A stretch of DNA of 64,000 bases from Enterobacteriaceae bacterium (GCA_902363335.1 CABIZV010000001.1:682001-746000); one strand, 5' to 3'; numbered from the stretch's first letter, positions 42,233-52,215 are shown. Numbers and translations: made by a program. The notes: a model not told the origin generated them from the sequence alone.

Positions 42233-43165
42233 ATGGCCAGCTACGACCTCGTCGAACGCCTGACTGACACATTTCGTCAGATGGAACGCAATCTCGCCGC
42301 GCTGCGTGATGAGCTAGCCGAATGTCGCCTATTAACCGCGCGGGTGTTTGAGCTTCCCGAGGTGACCAGGGCGACGGAAACGGCGCCGATGTCGCAAATC
42401 AAGGTGACGCAGCATATCGGGCAGCCGGCTTTCACTCGCGCGTTACAGCACTTTGGCCATCTGTTTATTCAGCAACAGTCAGAAAATCGCAGCAGCAAGG
42501 CCGCGGTACGCCTGCCGGGCGCTATCTGCCTGCAAACTCATGCCAAGCAGCATGAAGCGCTCGCCGCCCGCATAACCCACATTAATACGCTGAAGGCCGA
42601 GCTTGAGCAGATCATTACCGTTGAGTCAGGTCTGCCCGCAGTGGCGCGTTTTGAGTGGGTACATCGCTATATCCCAGGCTTGATTACGCTCAATGCCTAT
42701 CGCTCGCTCACCCTGCTTTCCGATCCCAGCACTATTCGTTTTGGTTGGGCAAACAAGCACATTATCAAAAACCTGACTCGCGATGAGGTGATGACGCAGC
42801 TGGAGAAAAGCCTGAAATCGCCGCGTGCCGTTCCGCCGTGGACGCGCGAGCAATGGCAGGCCAAACTGGAACGCGAGTATCAGGATATTGCCGCCCTGCC
42901 ACAAAACGCCCGCCTGAAGATAAAGCGCCCGGTCAAGGTGCAGCCGATTGCTCGCGTGTGGTACGCGGGCGAACAAAAACAGGTGCAGTACGCCTGTCCT
43001 GGGCCATTGATTGCCATCGTTTCAGGCAGAAAGGGAGTGAGCGTGCCGGATCTGGGTGAACTGCTGAATTACGATGAGGATAACGTGCAGCATCGGCATA
43101 AACCGCAGGCACAGCCGCTGAAATTAATCATTCCACGGCTGCACCTTTGGCTGGCAACCGATTAA
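42233..43165 (+). CDS. tus: Tus, replication terminus site-binding protein
   Basis: The 310-aa protein (E. coli 309) starts MASYDLVERLTDTFRQ. The central and C-terminal DNA-binding parts are nearly identical to E. coli: FIQQQSENRSSKAAVRLPG, RFGWANKHIIKNL, LKIKRPVKVQPIARVWY. It binds Ter DNA as a monomer and blocks replication forks in one direction. Its stop codon overlaps that of convergent fumC by 3 nt. Confidence 0.96.
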   Translation: MASYDLVERLTDTFRQMERNLAALRDELAECRLLTARVFELPEVTRATETAPMSQIKVTQHIGQPAFTRALQHFGHLFIQQQSENRSSKAAVRLPGAICLQTHAKQHEALAARITHINTLKAELEQIITVESGLPAVARFEWVHRYIPGLITLNAYRSLTLLSDPSTIRFGWANKHIIKNLTRDEVMTQLEKSLKSPRAVPPWTREQWQAKLEREYQDIAALPQNARLKIKRPVKVQPIARVWYAGEQKQVQYACPGPLIAIVSGRKGVSVPDLGELLNYDEDNVQHRHKPQAQPLKLIIPRLHLWLATD

Positions 43166-44565
43166 TCGCGGCTGACCTGACTCCCCACCATCTCTTGTGG
43201 GCGCACCCAAAGATCAAACTCATCGGCGCTCAGATAACCGAGCGCCAGGGCAGCATTTTTCAATGTCAGCCCTTCTTTATGCGCTTTTTTGGCTATCTCC
43301 GCCGCTTTATCGTAACCGATATGCGTATTGAGGGCGGTAACCAGCATCAACGACTCATTGAGAAGCTGGTCGATACGCTCACGATTAGGTTCAATGCCGA
43401 CGGCACAATGTTCGTTGAAACTCTCCATGCCATCTGCCAGCAAACGAATCGATTGCAGCACGTTATGAATGACCATCGGGCGATAGACGTTAAGCTCAAA
43501 GTTGCCGGAAGCGCCGCCGATATTTACCGCCACATCATTGCCCATCACCTGGCAGCACAGCATGGTCATCGCTTCACACTGCGTCGGGTTAACTTTCCCC
43601 GGCATGATGGAGGAACCCGGCTCATTTTCTGGAATAGATAATTCGCCAATTCCGCAACGAGGGCCGGAAGCCAGCCAGCGAACGTCGTTGGCAATTTTCA
43701 TCATCGAGGCGGCAAGCCCCTTTAACGCGCCATGCAGATGAACCAGCGCATCGCAGGTTGCCAGCGCTTCGAATTTGTTCGGCGCGGTAACAAAGGGCTG
43801 ATGAGTGATGGTGTCCAGTTCCTGCGCCACCCGTACCGCGTATTCCGGGTGGGTATTCAACCCAGTCCCTACCGCCGTCCCGCCCAGCGCCAGTTCACAC
43901 AGATGCGGCAGACTTTGCTCAATATGCCGACGATTGTGCTCAAGCATCGCCACCCAACCGGAAAACTCCTGCCCCAGGGTTAGCGGCGTCGCGTCCTGCA
44001 AGTGGGTGCGGCCAATTTTCACGATGTCGCGAAAGCGTTCTGATTTCTGGCGAAGCGTTTCTTGTAACACCGCCAGTTGCGGCAACAAATGCTCACGCAC
44101 GGCGATAACGGCCGCAACGTGCATGGCGGTCGGAAACACATCGTTCGAACTCTGACTTTTATTAACATCATCATTAGGGTGCACCAATCGTGACATACCG
44201 CGCTCGCCGCCCAGCAGCTCGCTGGCGCGGTTTGCCAGCACCTCGTTCATGTTCATATTGCTTTGCGTGCCAGAACCGGTTTGCCAGATAGCCAGCGGGA
44301 ACTCATCCGGGTGTTGGTTTGCCAGCACTTCATCGGCAGCGGCAATTATGGCCCCCGCTTTGTCCGTTGAAAGCAGACCTAAATCCTGGTTGACCTTAGC
44401 CGCCGCCCGTTTGGTGAGCGCGAGCGCGTGGATAAGCGAAAGCGGCATTTTCTCGGAAGAGATACGAAAATGCTCCAGTGAGCGCTGAGTTTGCGCGCCC
44501 CACAGTTTATCGGCCGGAACGTCGATGGGCCCCATAGAATCGCTTTCACGGCGTGACGTTGTCAT
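43162..44565 (-). CDS. fumC: FumC, oxygen-stable class II fumarase
   Basis: The 467-aa enzyme has the superfamily signature GSSIMPGKVNP with its catalytic serine loop, plus the substrate-binding TGSGTQSNMNMNEV and GRTHLQDATPLTLGQE. It converts fumarate to malate without iron, so it serves under oxidative stress or iron limitation (SoxS-controlled in E. coli). It is 103 bp downstream of fumA on the same strand, behind a terminator. Confidence 0.97.
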   Translation of the reverse strand: MTTSRRESDSMGPIDVPADKLWGAQTQRSLEHFRISSEKMPLSLIHALALTKRAAAKVNQDLGLLSTDKAGAIIAAADEVLANQHPDEFPLAIWQTGSGTQSNMNMNEVLANRASELLGGERGMSRLVHPNDDVNKSQSSNDVFPTAMHVAAVIAVREHLLPQLAVLQETLRQKSERFRDIVKIGRTHLQDATPLTLGQEFSGWVAMLEHNRRHIEQSLPHLCELALGGTAVGTGLNTHPEYAVRVAQELDTITHQPFVTAPNKFEALATCDALVHLHGALKGLAASMMKIANDVRWLASGPRCGIGELSIPENEPGSSIMPGKVNPTQCEAMTMLCCQVMGNDVAVNIGGASGNFELNVYRPMVIHNVLQSIRLLADGMESFNEHCAVGIEPNRERIDQLLNESLMLVTALNTHIGYDKAAEIAKKAHKEGLTLKNAALALGYLSADEFDLWVRPQEMVGSQVSRD

Positions 44566-44644
44566 TACCTTCTCCTTGAATCCAAAGTGATTGTGAAGTG
44601 ACAGTGCTCATGCGAAAAAGTTAAGTATGGTCGTAGAAATGAAA

Positions 44645-44662
44645 ACCGCCCCGAAGGGCGGT
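44645..44662 (-). terminator. Terminator between fumA and fumC
   Basis: ACCGCCC and GGGCGGT pair around CGAA; on the minus strand the stem is followed by TTTTC. fumC therefore probably uses its own promoter. Confidence 0.8.
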
Positions 44663-44668
44663 GAAAGA

Positions 44669-46315
44669 TTACTTCACGCAGCGGTCGCACTGTGACGACT
44701 GGATCTGCTGGAAGAAGTCGTTACCTTTGTCATCCACCAGGATGAACGCCGGGAAGTCTTCCACTTCAATTTTCCAGATGGCTTCCATCCCCAGTTCAGG
44801 ATATTCCACGCATTCCAGACTCTTGATGCTGCTTTGCGCCAGCACTGCGGCCGGGCCACCGATGCTACCGAGGTAGAATCCACCGTGTTTATGGCACGCG
44901 TCGGTCACCTGCTGGCTGCGGTTGCCTTTCGCCAGCATGATCATACTGCCGCCTTCAGATTGCAGTTGGTCGACGTAGGAGTCCATGCGCCCGGCGGTGG
45001 TTGGCCCCAAAGAACCCGAGGCGTAGCCTTCCGGCGTTTTTGCCGGGCCAGCATAATAGATGGGATGATCTTTGATGTACTGCGGCAGGCCTTCGCCACG
45101 GTCCATGCGCTCTTTGAGCTTGGCATGCGCGATATCGCGGCCGACGATGATGGTGCCGCTTAGCGACAGACGGGTGGAAACCGGATACTGCGACAGTTGC
45201 TTTAAGATGTCGCTCATTGGACGGTTGAGGTCGACTTTTACCGCTTCGCCTTCACCGGCTTTACGCAGTGATTCAGGAATGTATTTCCCTGGGTTATTTT
45301 CCAGTTTTTCAATCCAGATACCGTGACGGTTAATCTTAGCTTTGATATTACGGTCGGCCGAGCAGGAAACGCCCATCCCCACCGGGCACGACGCGCCGTG
45401 ACGCGGCAGGCGCACCACGCGAATGTCGTGAGCAAAGTATTTACCGCCGAACTGTGCGCCCAGACCAAGATTCTGAGCCTCCTCCAGCAACTCTTTTTCA
45501 AGCTGGATATCGCGGAATGCCTGGCCGTGTTCGTTACCTTCCGTTGGCAGACCATCGTAGTATTTGGTTGATGCCAGCTTCACGGTTTTAAGCGTAGCTT
45601 CCGCCGACGTCCCGCCGATGACAAAGGCGATGTGATACGGCGGACAGGCTGCGGTGCCAAGCGTGCGCATCTTCTCGACCAGGTAGTTTTTCAGCTTCGC
45701 CGGAGTGATCAGCGCTTTAGTTTCCTGATAAAGATAGGTTTTATTCGCCGAGCCGCCGCCTTTGGCGATGCACAGGAACTTATATTCGTCGCCGTCGACG
45801 CTGTAGAGATCAATCTGCGCTGGCAGGTTGGTGCCGGTGTTGACCTCTTTGTACATGTCCAGCGGGGCGTTTTGTGAGTAACGCAGGTTATCTTCAATAA
45901 AGGTGTCGTAAACGCCGCGCGCCAGAGCAGCTTCATCGCCGCCGCCGGTCCAGACGCGTTGGCCTTTTTTGCCCATGATAATCGCCGTGCCGGTGTCCTG
46001 ACAGGTGGGCAGAATACCTTTGGCGGCGATATCAGAGTTGCGCAGGAATTGCAGCGCCACGTACTTATCGTTTTCGCTGGCTTCCGGGTCGTTCAGAATA
46101 TCGGCCACCTGCTGCTGGTGCGCGGGGCGAAGCATAAAAGAGGCGTCATGGAAGGCATGTTTGGCGAGGAGCGTCAGCGCTTGCGGGGCAACTTTGAGGA
46201 CTTCTTGCCCTTCAAATTCTGCGACGGAAACATAGTCGTTACTCAACAGATAGTATTCGGTTTCATCCTTGCTTAACGGGAAAGGATCCTGATAGTAAAA
46301 AGGTTTATTCGACAT
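44669..46315 (-). CDS. fumA: FumA, iron-sulfur class I fumarase
   Basis: The 548-aa class I hydratase has the three cluster cysteines in PTCQDTGTA (about 105), TAACPPYHIA (about 224) and ASCPVGMGVSCS (about 318). The [4Fe-4S] cluster binds fumarate directly and is sensitive to oxygen and superoxide. The C-terminal domain contains AGPAKTPEGYASGSLGPTTA, the swivel-domain signature. It is the main aerobic TCA fumarase of enterics and sits divergently from manA. Confidence 0.96.
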   Translation of the reverse strand: MSNKPFYYQDPFPLSKDETEYYLLSNDYVSVAEFEGQEVLKVAPQALTLLAKHAFHDASFMLRPAHQQQVADILNDPEASENDKYVALQFLRNSDIAAKGILPTCQDTGTAIIMGKKGQRVWTGGGDEAALARGVYDTFIEDNLRYSQNAPLDMYKEVNTGTNLPAQIDLYSVDGDEYKFLCIAKGGGSANKTYLYQETKALITPAKLKNYLVEKMRTLGTAACPPYHIAFVIGGTSAEATLKTVKLASTKYYDGLPTEGNEHGQAFRDIQLEKELLEEAQNLGLGAQFGGKYFAHDIRVVRLPRHGASCPVGMGVSCSADRNIKAKINRHGIWIEKLENNPGKYIPESLRKAGEGEAVKVDLNRPMSDILKQLSQYPVSTRLSLSGTIIVGRDIAHAKLKERMDRGEGLPQYIKDHPIYYAGPAKTPEGYASGSLGPTTAGRMDSYVDQLQSEGGSMIMLAKGNRSQQVTDACHKHGGFYLGSIGGPAAVLAQSSIKSLECVEYPELGMEAIWKIEVEDFPAFILVDDKGNDFFQQIQSSQCDRCVK

Positions 46316-46514
46316 TGTGCTCTCACTTACCGCTCTGATGATTTTGTGAAAGGGCCGGTTATCCGTATGCCCATGTAAAAGCGAGTCAGCCTATCGTACA
46401 CAATTTTTTAACAAAAACTGAGACTAGTACGACTTTTTATTTCTCCAGCATACGTCACCGCATTTTTTTGCTTTAATACAGCCAAAAGAATCCTCATTAA
46501 ATCAGGGCTTGATA

Positions 46515-47693
46515 ATGCAAAAACTCATCAACTCAGTGCAAAACTATGCCTGGGGCAGTAATACTGCGTTAACGGAACTCTACCAAATGGCCAATCCCGA
46601 CGGTCTGCCAATGGCGGAACTGTGGATGGGCGCACACCCTAAGAGCAGCTCACGAGTACTGGACAGCCATGGCAAGGAGCAGTCGCTGCGCGATGTGATT
46701 GACGCCGATAAAACGACCTTACTGGGCGCGAACGTCGCCGAGCGTTTTGGGGAACTGCCCTATCTGTTTAAAGTCCTTTGCGCCGCCCAACCGCTGTCCA
46801 TTCAGGTGCATCCGAGCAAAAAATCCGCCGAAGCGGGTTTTGCCAAAGAAAACGCCGCCGGTATCCCTCTCGATGCCGCTGAACGCAACTACAAAGATCC
46901 GAACCACAAGCCGGAGCTGGTTTTCGCCCTCACGCCGTTCCTGGCGATGAATGCTTTCCGCGAGTTTGATGAGATTGCCGCCCTGTTGGCGCCGGTTGCC
47001 GAAGCTCACCCGCTTATCGCGCAGTTTATCGCCTCGCCTACCAGCGAACATCTGAGCGCCCTGTTTGCCGGTTTACTCAATTTACAGGGTGAAGCGAAAG
47101 ACCACGCGCTGCGCGTTCTTGCCGCGGCGCTTAACAACCAACAGGGTGCGGCCTGGGATGCTATCCGCCTGATTGCTGAATTTTATCCCGACGACAGCGG
47201 GCTATTTTCGCCGCTGCTGCTAAACGTGGTGCAACTCAAACCTGGCGAAGCCATGTTCCTGTTTGCGGAAACTCCGCACGCTTACCTGCGCGGTACCGGT
47301 CTGGAGGTGATGGCCAACTCCGATAACGTACTTCGCGCTGGATTGACGCCAAAGTATATTGATATCCCGGAACTGGTGGCGAACGTCAAGTTCTCGGCCA
47401 AACCGGCGAATACGCTGTTAACCGAGCCCGATACGCTTGGCGATATCCTTGATTTCCCAATCCCGGTTGACGATTTTGCCTTCTCCCTGCACCGTCTGCA
47501 CGAGCAGGAAAGCGAGCTTGCGCAGGACGGCGCCACCATTGTGTTCTGCGTCGACGGCGAAGCGGTATTACACAAAAACGACCAGACGCTGGTGTTAGCG
47601 CCGGGTGAATCCGCCTTCATTGCCGCCAATGAATCGCCGATTCAGGTGAGTGGCAACGGTCGTTTAGCGCGCGTATACAATAAGCTGAAGTAA
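46515..47693 (+). CDS. manA: ManA, mannose-6-phosphate isomerase
   Basis: ATG 46515 with AGGG 7 nt upstream gives 392 aa. The type I phosphomannose isomerase signatures are present: zinc ligands in LSIQVHPSK (about 97-105) and NHKPELVFAL, and the active site in PHAYLRGTGLEVMANSDNVLRAGLTPK (core YLRGTGLEVMANSDN). It interconverts mannose-6-phosphate and fructose-6-phosphate. It is monocistronic, ending in a strong terminator. Confidence 0.97.
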   Translation: MQKLINSVQNYAWGSNTALTELYQMANPDGLPMAELWMGAHPKSSSRVLDSHGKEQSLRDVIDADKTTLLGANVAERFGELPYLFKVLCAAQPLSIQVHPSKKSAEAGFAKENAAGIPLDAAERNYKDPNHKPELVFALTPFLAMNAFREFDEIAALLAPVAEAHPLIAQFIASPTSEHLSALFAGLLNLQGEAKDHALRVLAAALNNQQGAAWDAIRLIAEFYPDDSGLFSPLLLNVVQLKPGEAMFLFAETPHAYLRGTGLEVMANSDNVLRAGLTPKYIDIPELVANVKFSAKPANTLLTEPDTLGDILDFPIPVDDFAFSLHRLHEQESELAQDGATIVFCVDGEAVLHKNDQTLVLAPGESAFIAANESPIQVSGNGRLARVYNKLK

Positions 47694-47745
47694 TTACTGC
47701 AGTTTCAGGACAGGCTTGCTACTCTTTTGCATAGCCTTATGACTC

Positions 47746-47777
47746 AACCAGACGGCTTCCCCGTCTGGTTTCATTTT
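47746..47777 (+). terminator. Terminator after manA
   Basis: AACCAGACGG pairs perfectly with CCGTCTGGTT around CTTCC, followed by TCATTTT. Confidence 0.8.
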
Positions 47778-47790
47778 ATGGATAAATATG

Positions 47791-49302
47791 ATGAAAAAAT
47801 CGCTGGTTGCCGTAGGTGTGATTGTTGCTTTAGGGATTGTCTGGACAGGAGGCGCCTGGTACACAGGTAAGCAGCTGGAGACGCATATTGCTGATATGGT
47901 GTCGCAGGCCAACTCACAGCTTAAACTCAATGCCCCGGAAGCGGGTCTTGAGGTAAGCTACCAGGATTATCAGCGCGGCGTATTCAGCAGCCAGCTGAAA
48001 TTGGTCGTAAAACCGTTAGCTGGCGCGCAAAACGCCTGGTTGAAACCCGGCCAGAGCGTACTGCTCGATGAAAACGTTAGCCACGGGCCATTCCCACTGG
48101 CTTCGCTGAAAACCTTCAACCTCGTCCCTGCCATGGCTGCCGTCAATACGCGCCTGGTGAAAAACGATGTTACTCAGCAATTGTTTGAAATTGCCAAAGG
48201 TGAATCTCCATTCGATATCGATACTCGCATTAGCTACAACGGCGATACCAAATCAGATATCTCGCTCAAAGCGCTGGATTACGAAAAAGACACCGACAAA
48301 GTGAGCTTCAGCGGCGGCGAATTCACCGTTTCCGCAGATAAACAGGGTAGCCTGGTGGCTCTGACCGGCGAAGCGAAAAGCGGCCAGATTAACGCGGTGA
48401 ACGAATACGACCAAAAAGTTCAGGTGACCTTTAATAACCTGAAAACTGACGGCACCACCAGCCTCGCCTCCTTTGGCGAGCGTATTGGCGACCAGACGCT
48501 TGAGCTGGAACGTCTGGCGATTGCCGTTGAAGGTAAAGATCTGGCTGAGCTTAAAGGGATGCGCATTGTCGGTAAGTCCGATTTGAGCGCTGACAAAAAG
48601 AAAATCAACAGCCAGCTTGAATACTCCCTGAGCAATCTGAAACTGCAAAACCAGGACTTTGGTAGCGGTCAGCTGGTGTTCAAAGTGGATGGTATTGATG
48701 GCGCAGCGATGCATCAGTTTAGCCAGCAGTATCAGGCTCAAACACAGGCATTGCTGGCCGATCCAAATCTGGCGAAAGATCCTGAGCAGTATCAGCAAAA
48801 AGCGGTGGAAGCGCTGTTAAGTTCCCTGCCGATTCTGATGAAGGGTGACCCAGTTGTGACACTGTCACCGTTAAGCTGGAAAAATGCTAAAGGGGAAAGC
48901 GCATTTAATCTGTCGCTGGCGTTAAAAGACCCGGCTCAGGCCACCGGTGAAGCGCAGACGCTGACCCAACAGGTCGACCGTAACGTCAAATCGCTGGATG
49001 CGAAGCTGACCATTCCAATGGATATGGCAACAGAGCTGATGACCCAGGTTGCGCGTCTTGAAGGCTATCAACAAGAAGATGCCAATAAGCTTGCGAAACA
49101 GCAAGTTCAGGGGCTGGCGGCTATGGGGCAGATGTTCCGTCTGACCACCACCGAAGACAACGCTATCAGCAGCAGCCTGCAATACGCGAATGGTCAGGTC
49201 ACGCTGAATGGTCAGAAAATGTCGCTGGAAGATCTGGTGGGTATGTTCGGTATGCCAGGCCTGACTGAGCCTGCAGCACCGGCACCGTTACCAGCGCCAT
49301 AA
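47791..49302 (+). CDS. ydgA: YdgA, periplasmic DUF945 protein
   Basis: Starting at the second of two ATGs (47791) gives 503 aa beginning MKKSLVAVGVIVALG, like E. coli YdgA (502). An N-terminal uncleaved helix (about 4-25) anchors a long, mostly beta-strand periplasmic part (DUF945), which ends in a Pro/Ala-rich tail. DUF945 proteins belong to the AsmA-like bridge-type repeats in some classifications, but no function is proven. Confidence 0.93.
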   Translation: MKKSLVAVGVIVALGIVWTGGAWYTGKQLETHIADMVSQANSQLKLNAPEAGLEVSYQDYQRGVFSSQLKLVVKPLAGAQNAWLKPGQSVLLDENVSHGPFPLASLKTFNLVPAMAAVNTRLVKNDVTQQLFEIAKGESPFDIDTRISYNGDTKSDISLKALDYEKDTDKVSFSGGEFTVSADKQGSLVALTGEAKSGQINAVNEYDQKVQVTFNNLKTDGTTSLASFGERIGDQTLELERLAIAVEGKDLAELKGMRIVGKSDLSADKKKINSQLEYSLSNLKLQNQDFGSGQLVFKVDGIDGAAMHQFSQQYQAQTQALLADPNLAKDPEQYQQKAVEALLSSLPILMKGDPVVTLSPLSWKNAKGESAFNLSLALKDPAQATGEAQTLTQQVDRNVKSLDAKLTIPMDMATELMTQVARLEGYQQEDANKLAKQQVQGLAAMGQMFRLTTTEDNAISSSLQYANGQVTLNGQKMSLEDLVGMFGMPGLTEPAAPAPLPAP

Positions 49303-49330
49303 CTGACATTTTCAGTATCACATGCTTATA

Positions 49331-49357
49331 GCGCCTCTTTGAGGCGCTTTTTTATTT
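49331..49357. terminator. Terminator between convergent ydgA and malI
   Basis: GCGCCTC pairs with GAGGCGC around TTT, followed by TTTTTTATTT on the plus strand. It overlaps the last codons of malI. Confidence 0.85.
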
Positions 49358-50380
49358 CCACGCCACCAGCCGGGGCGGCATGATAACGTTTCTGGCCCCC
49401 CCCTGAACGTTATCGATACGCTGCAATATCCGCTCAGCCACGCTCTGCCCCATTTCGCGCGCGGGGATGGTGACCCAGGTGAGCGGCACATCGTCCAGCG
49501 CCCGTTCGGGCACATCGGCAAAAGCCGCCAGCGCCACGCGCTGTTCAAAATAACTCTCAACGCTGCCTTCACCGCTTTGGATCCCGGCACGCATCAAACC
49601 AAACCATGCTCCCATCGCGATAACGCTGTTGTAGCACAGCACGGCGGAAATGGTCGGGTTATGCCGCAGCAGCCCGGCAATCGCCTCTGCGGCCAGCTTC
49701 TGGCTGGACTCGCACTCCAGCACCCACTCACTGTGAAACGGCAGCCCGTATTTGATGAGCGTGGCGCAGTAGCCGCCGACCCGTTCCGCACGCGTCAGCG
49801 ACGAGCTTTGCCCGCCAAGCCAGGCAATACGCTGATGCCCGCGACGAATCAGATGTTCGGTCACCATTTGTGCCGCTTGCATATTATCCGGGCGAATAAT
49901 ATCCACTTCGTCGAGATAGCTTGCGCGCGATGCAAACACCAGCGGCGTTTGCGTTTCCACCGCTTTTGCCCGCAGTTCCGACGCCTGATCCACGGAACCC
50001 GCAATAACCACGCCGTCTACGCCCTGCGACACCAGCGTGTCAAATCGCTGGAGCATCTGTTCGCCGCGCTTGCCGCCCTGAGTCAGGAAAACCATTTTTC
50101 CCTGTGACTCAAGCGCCGCGGTTAATCCAGCCGTCAGCTCGGCATAAAAAGGTGAAGAAAGGTCGCCGACAATCAGGCCGATAACCCCGGTTTGCCCTCC
50201 GCGCAGTGACACCGCCTGCCGGTTACGCACAAATCCCAGGTGATCGATTGCCCGGTAGACTCGCTCGCCCGTGGCCGAAGAGATTCGTCCCTTACCACTG
50301 AGCACCAATGAAACGGTGCTCACCGACACGCCCGCCGCCAGCGCGACGTCATTAATGGTGACTTTCTTTGCAATCGCCAT
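49352..50380 (-). CDS. malI: MalI, LacI-family repressor of malXY
   Basis: ATG 50380 gives 342 aa, the E. coli length; an ATG at 50407 would start inside an operator arm and lacks a site. The LacI headpiece reads VTINDVALAAGVSVSTVSLVLSGKGR at residues ~5-30 (core ALAAGVSVSTVS). A periplasmic-binding-like ligand domain follows. It represses malXY and itself through the two operators in the 176-bp intergenic region. The natural inducer is not established. Confidence 0.96.
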   Translation of the reverse strand: MAIAKKVTINDVALAAGVSVSTVSLVLSGKGRISSATGERVYRAIDHLGFVRNRQAVSLRGGQTGVIGLIVGDLSSPFYAELTAGLTAALESQGKMVFLTQGGKRGEQMLQRFDTLVSQGVDGVVIAGSVDQASELRAKAVETQTPLVFASRASYLDEVDIIRPDNMQAAQMVTEHLIRRGHQRIAWLGGQSSSLTRAERVGGYCATLIKYGLPFHSEWVLECESSQKLAAEAIAGLLRHNPTISAVLCYNSVIAMGAWFGLMRAGIQSGEGSVESYFEQRVALAAFADVPERALDDVPLTWVTIPAREMGQSVAERILQRIDNVQGGARNVIMPPRLVAWK

Positions 50381-50409
50381 GACTTCTGCGCGACTCCTTT
50401 TGCTCATTC

Positions 50410-50425
50410 GATAAAACGTTTTATC
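50410..50425. promoter_or_regulatory. MalI operator 1 (malI-proximal)
   Basis: GATAAAACGTTTTATC is a perfect 16-bp palindrome identical to the E. coli MalI operator, 30 bp before the malI start codon. Confidence 0.92.
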
Positions 50426-50463
50426 AATACACTTACTTTATAAACCGTATTATCACTTGCTTT

Positions 50464-50479
50464 TGTGATTTGTTTCTCA
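50464..50479. promoter_or_regulatory. CRP-like site between malI and malX
   Basis: TGTGA-TTTGTT-TCTCA matches TGTGA-N6-TCACA at nine of ten bases. It lies between the two MalI operators, as expected because malX is CRP-dependent in E. coli. Confidence 0.7.
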
Positions 50480-50488
50480 CTAAAAAAT

Positions 50489-50504
50489 GGTAAAACGTTT
50501 TATC
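50489..50504. promoter_or_regulatory. MalI operator 2 (malX-proximal)
   Basis: GGTAAAACGTTTTATC differs from the perfect palindrome by one base, 53 bp before the malX start. Confidence 0.88.
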
Positions 50505-50556
50505 TTCCTTTCCCAACATTAAAAGAAACCCATTTTCAGGACTAAGGAGTCGTTTC

Positions 50557-52149
50557 ATGACGGCGAAAACAGCACCTAAATTAACCCTCTGGGAATTCTT
50601 CCAGCAGTTGGGCAAGACGTTCATGCTGCCGGTTGCCCTGCTTTCCTTCTGCGGGATCATGCTTGGCATTGGCAGCTCGTTAAGCAGTCATGACGTCACG
50701 ACCCTGCTGCCCTGGCTGGATACGCCATTCCTGCAAGCGCTGTTCATCTGGATGAGTAAAGTAGGCTCATTTGCCTTTAGCTTCCTGCCGGTAATGTTCT
50801 GTATCGCCATTCCGCTGGGCCTGGCGCGTGATAACAAAGGCGTTGCCGCCTTTTCCGGTTTCGTGGGTTATGCGGTAATGAACCTGGCGGTTAACTTCTG
50901 GCTCACCGCCAAAGGTATTCTGCCAACCACCGACGCCGCCATCCTGAAAGCCAATAACATTCAGAATATCATCGGCATTCAGTCGATCGATACGGGGATC
51001 CTCGGCGCGGTTATCGCCGGGATTATCGTCTGGATGCTGCATGAACGTTTCCACACCATCCGCCTGCCAGATGCGCTGGCGTTCTTTGGCGGCACCCGTT
51101 TTGTGCCGATTATTACCACCGTAGTGATGGGGCTTGTCGGTCTGGTGATCCCATTGGTCTGGCCGGTGTTTGCGATGGGCATTACCGGTCTGGGCTGGAT
51201 TATCAATAGCGCAGGTGATTTTGGCCCGATGATTTTCGGCACCGGCGAACGTCTGCTGCTACCGTTTGGTCTACAGCATATTCTCGTGGCGCTGATTCGC
51301 TTTACTGAGGCTGGCGGCACCATGGATGTTTGCGGCCATAGCGTAAGCGGTGCACTGACTATCTTCCAGGCTCAGCTAAGCTGCCCGACCACACACGGTT
51401 TCTCTGAAAGCGCAACGCGCTTCCTGTCACAGGGTAAAATGCCTGCATTCCTCGGCGGCCTGCCGGGCGCGGCGCTGGCAATGTACCACTGTGCACGCCC
51501 TGAGAATCGTCACAAAATTAAAGGGTTGCTGATTTCTGGCGTGATTGCCTGCGTCGTTGGCGGCACCACTGAGCCACTCGAATTCCTGTTCTTATTCGTG
51601 GCACCGGTTCTGTATCTCATCCATGCTCTGCTGACGGGTTTGGGCTTCACCGTGATGGCTATTCTGGGCGTCACCATCGGCAACACAGATGGCAACGTCA
51701 TCGACTTTGTGGTCTTTGGGATCCTGCATGGCCTGTCTACTAAATGGTATATGGTGCCGGTCGTCGCGGCCGTCTGGTTTGCCGCTTACTACGCGATTTT
51801 CCGCTTTGCGATTACCCGCTTTAATATCAAAACACCGGGTCGTGATATTGATACCGCGCCTGCGGCTGAACAAACCACCAGTGGCGTCACCGGTAAGTCA
51901 GGTTATAATGTACCGGCTATTCTTGCCGCATTAGGCGGCAGTGAGAACATTGTCTCTCTCGACAACTGCATCACCCGTCTGCGTTTGTCAGTCAACGACA
52001 TGAGCAAAGTAGACGAAGCCGTCCTCAAGGCCAACCGCGCTATTGGTGTTGTGAAACTCAATCAACATAACTTACAAGTGGTCATCGGCCCGCAGGTGCA
52101 GTCGGTGAAAGACGAAATGTCCGTGTTGATGAATACCGTTCAAGCCTAA
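50557..52149 (+). CDS. malX: MalX, PTS EIICB maltose/glucose-type permease
   Basis: The 530-aa protein has an EIIC domain with about ten helices (1-400; GGTTEPLEFLFLFVAPVLY is the substrate-binding loop). A linker leads to an EIIB domain with phospho-Cys in VSLDNCITRLRLSV (about 465). It lacks EIIA, so EIIA(Glc) must supply the phosphate. It can transport glucose and maltose; the physiological sugar is uncertain. It is the first gene of malXY. Confidence 0.96.
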   Translation: MTAKTAPKLTLWEFFQQLGKTFMLPVALLSFCGIMLGIGSSLSSHDVTTLLPWLDTPFLQALFIWMSKVGSFAFSFLPVMFCIAIPLGLARDNKGVAAFSGFVGYAVMNLAVNFWLTAKGILPTTDAAILKANNIQNIIGIQSIDTGILGAVIAGIIVWMLHERFHTIRLPDALAFFGGTRFVPIITTVVMGLVGLVIPLVWPVFAMGITGLGWIINSAGDFGPMIFGTGERLLLPFGLQHILVALIRFTEAGGTMDVCGHSVSGALTIFQAQLSCPTTHGFSESATRFLSQGKMPAFLGGLPGAALAMYHCARPENRHKIKGLLISGVIACVVGGTTEPLEFLFLFVAPVLYLIHALLTGLGFTVMAILGVTIGNTDGNVIDFVVFGILHGLSTKWYMVPVVAAVWFAAYYAIFRFAITRFNIKTPGRDIDTAPAAEQTTSGVTGKSGYNVPAILAALGGSENIVSLDNCITRLRLSVNDMSKVDEAVLKANRAIGVVKLNQHNLQVVIGPQVQSVKDEMSVLMNTVQA

Positions 52150-52154
52150 AACCC

Positions 52155-52183
52155 TTTGCCCCTGTGGATTGCAGGGGCAAAAT
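52155..52183 (+). terminator. Hairpin between malX and malY
   Basis: TTTGCCCCTG pairs perfectly with CAGGGGCAAA around TGGATTG. The following sequence is not a T run, so partial attenuation or RNA-end protection is more likely than full termination. Confidence 0.6.
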
Positions 52184-52215
52184 AGCCCTCATCTTTTCTT
52201 CGCTAGGATCCTCAC

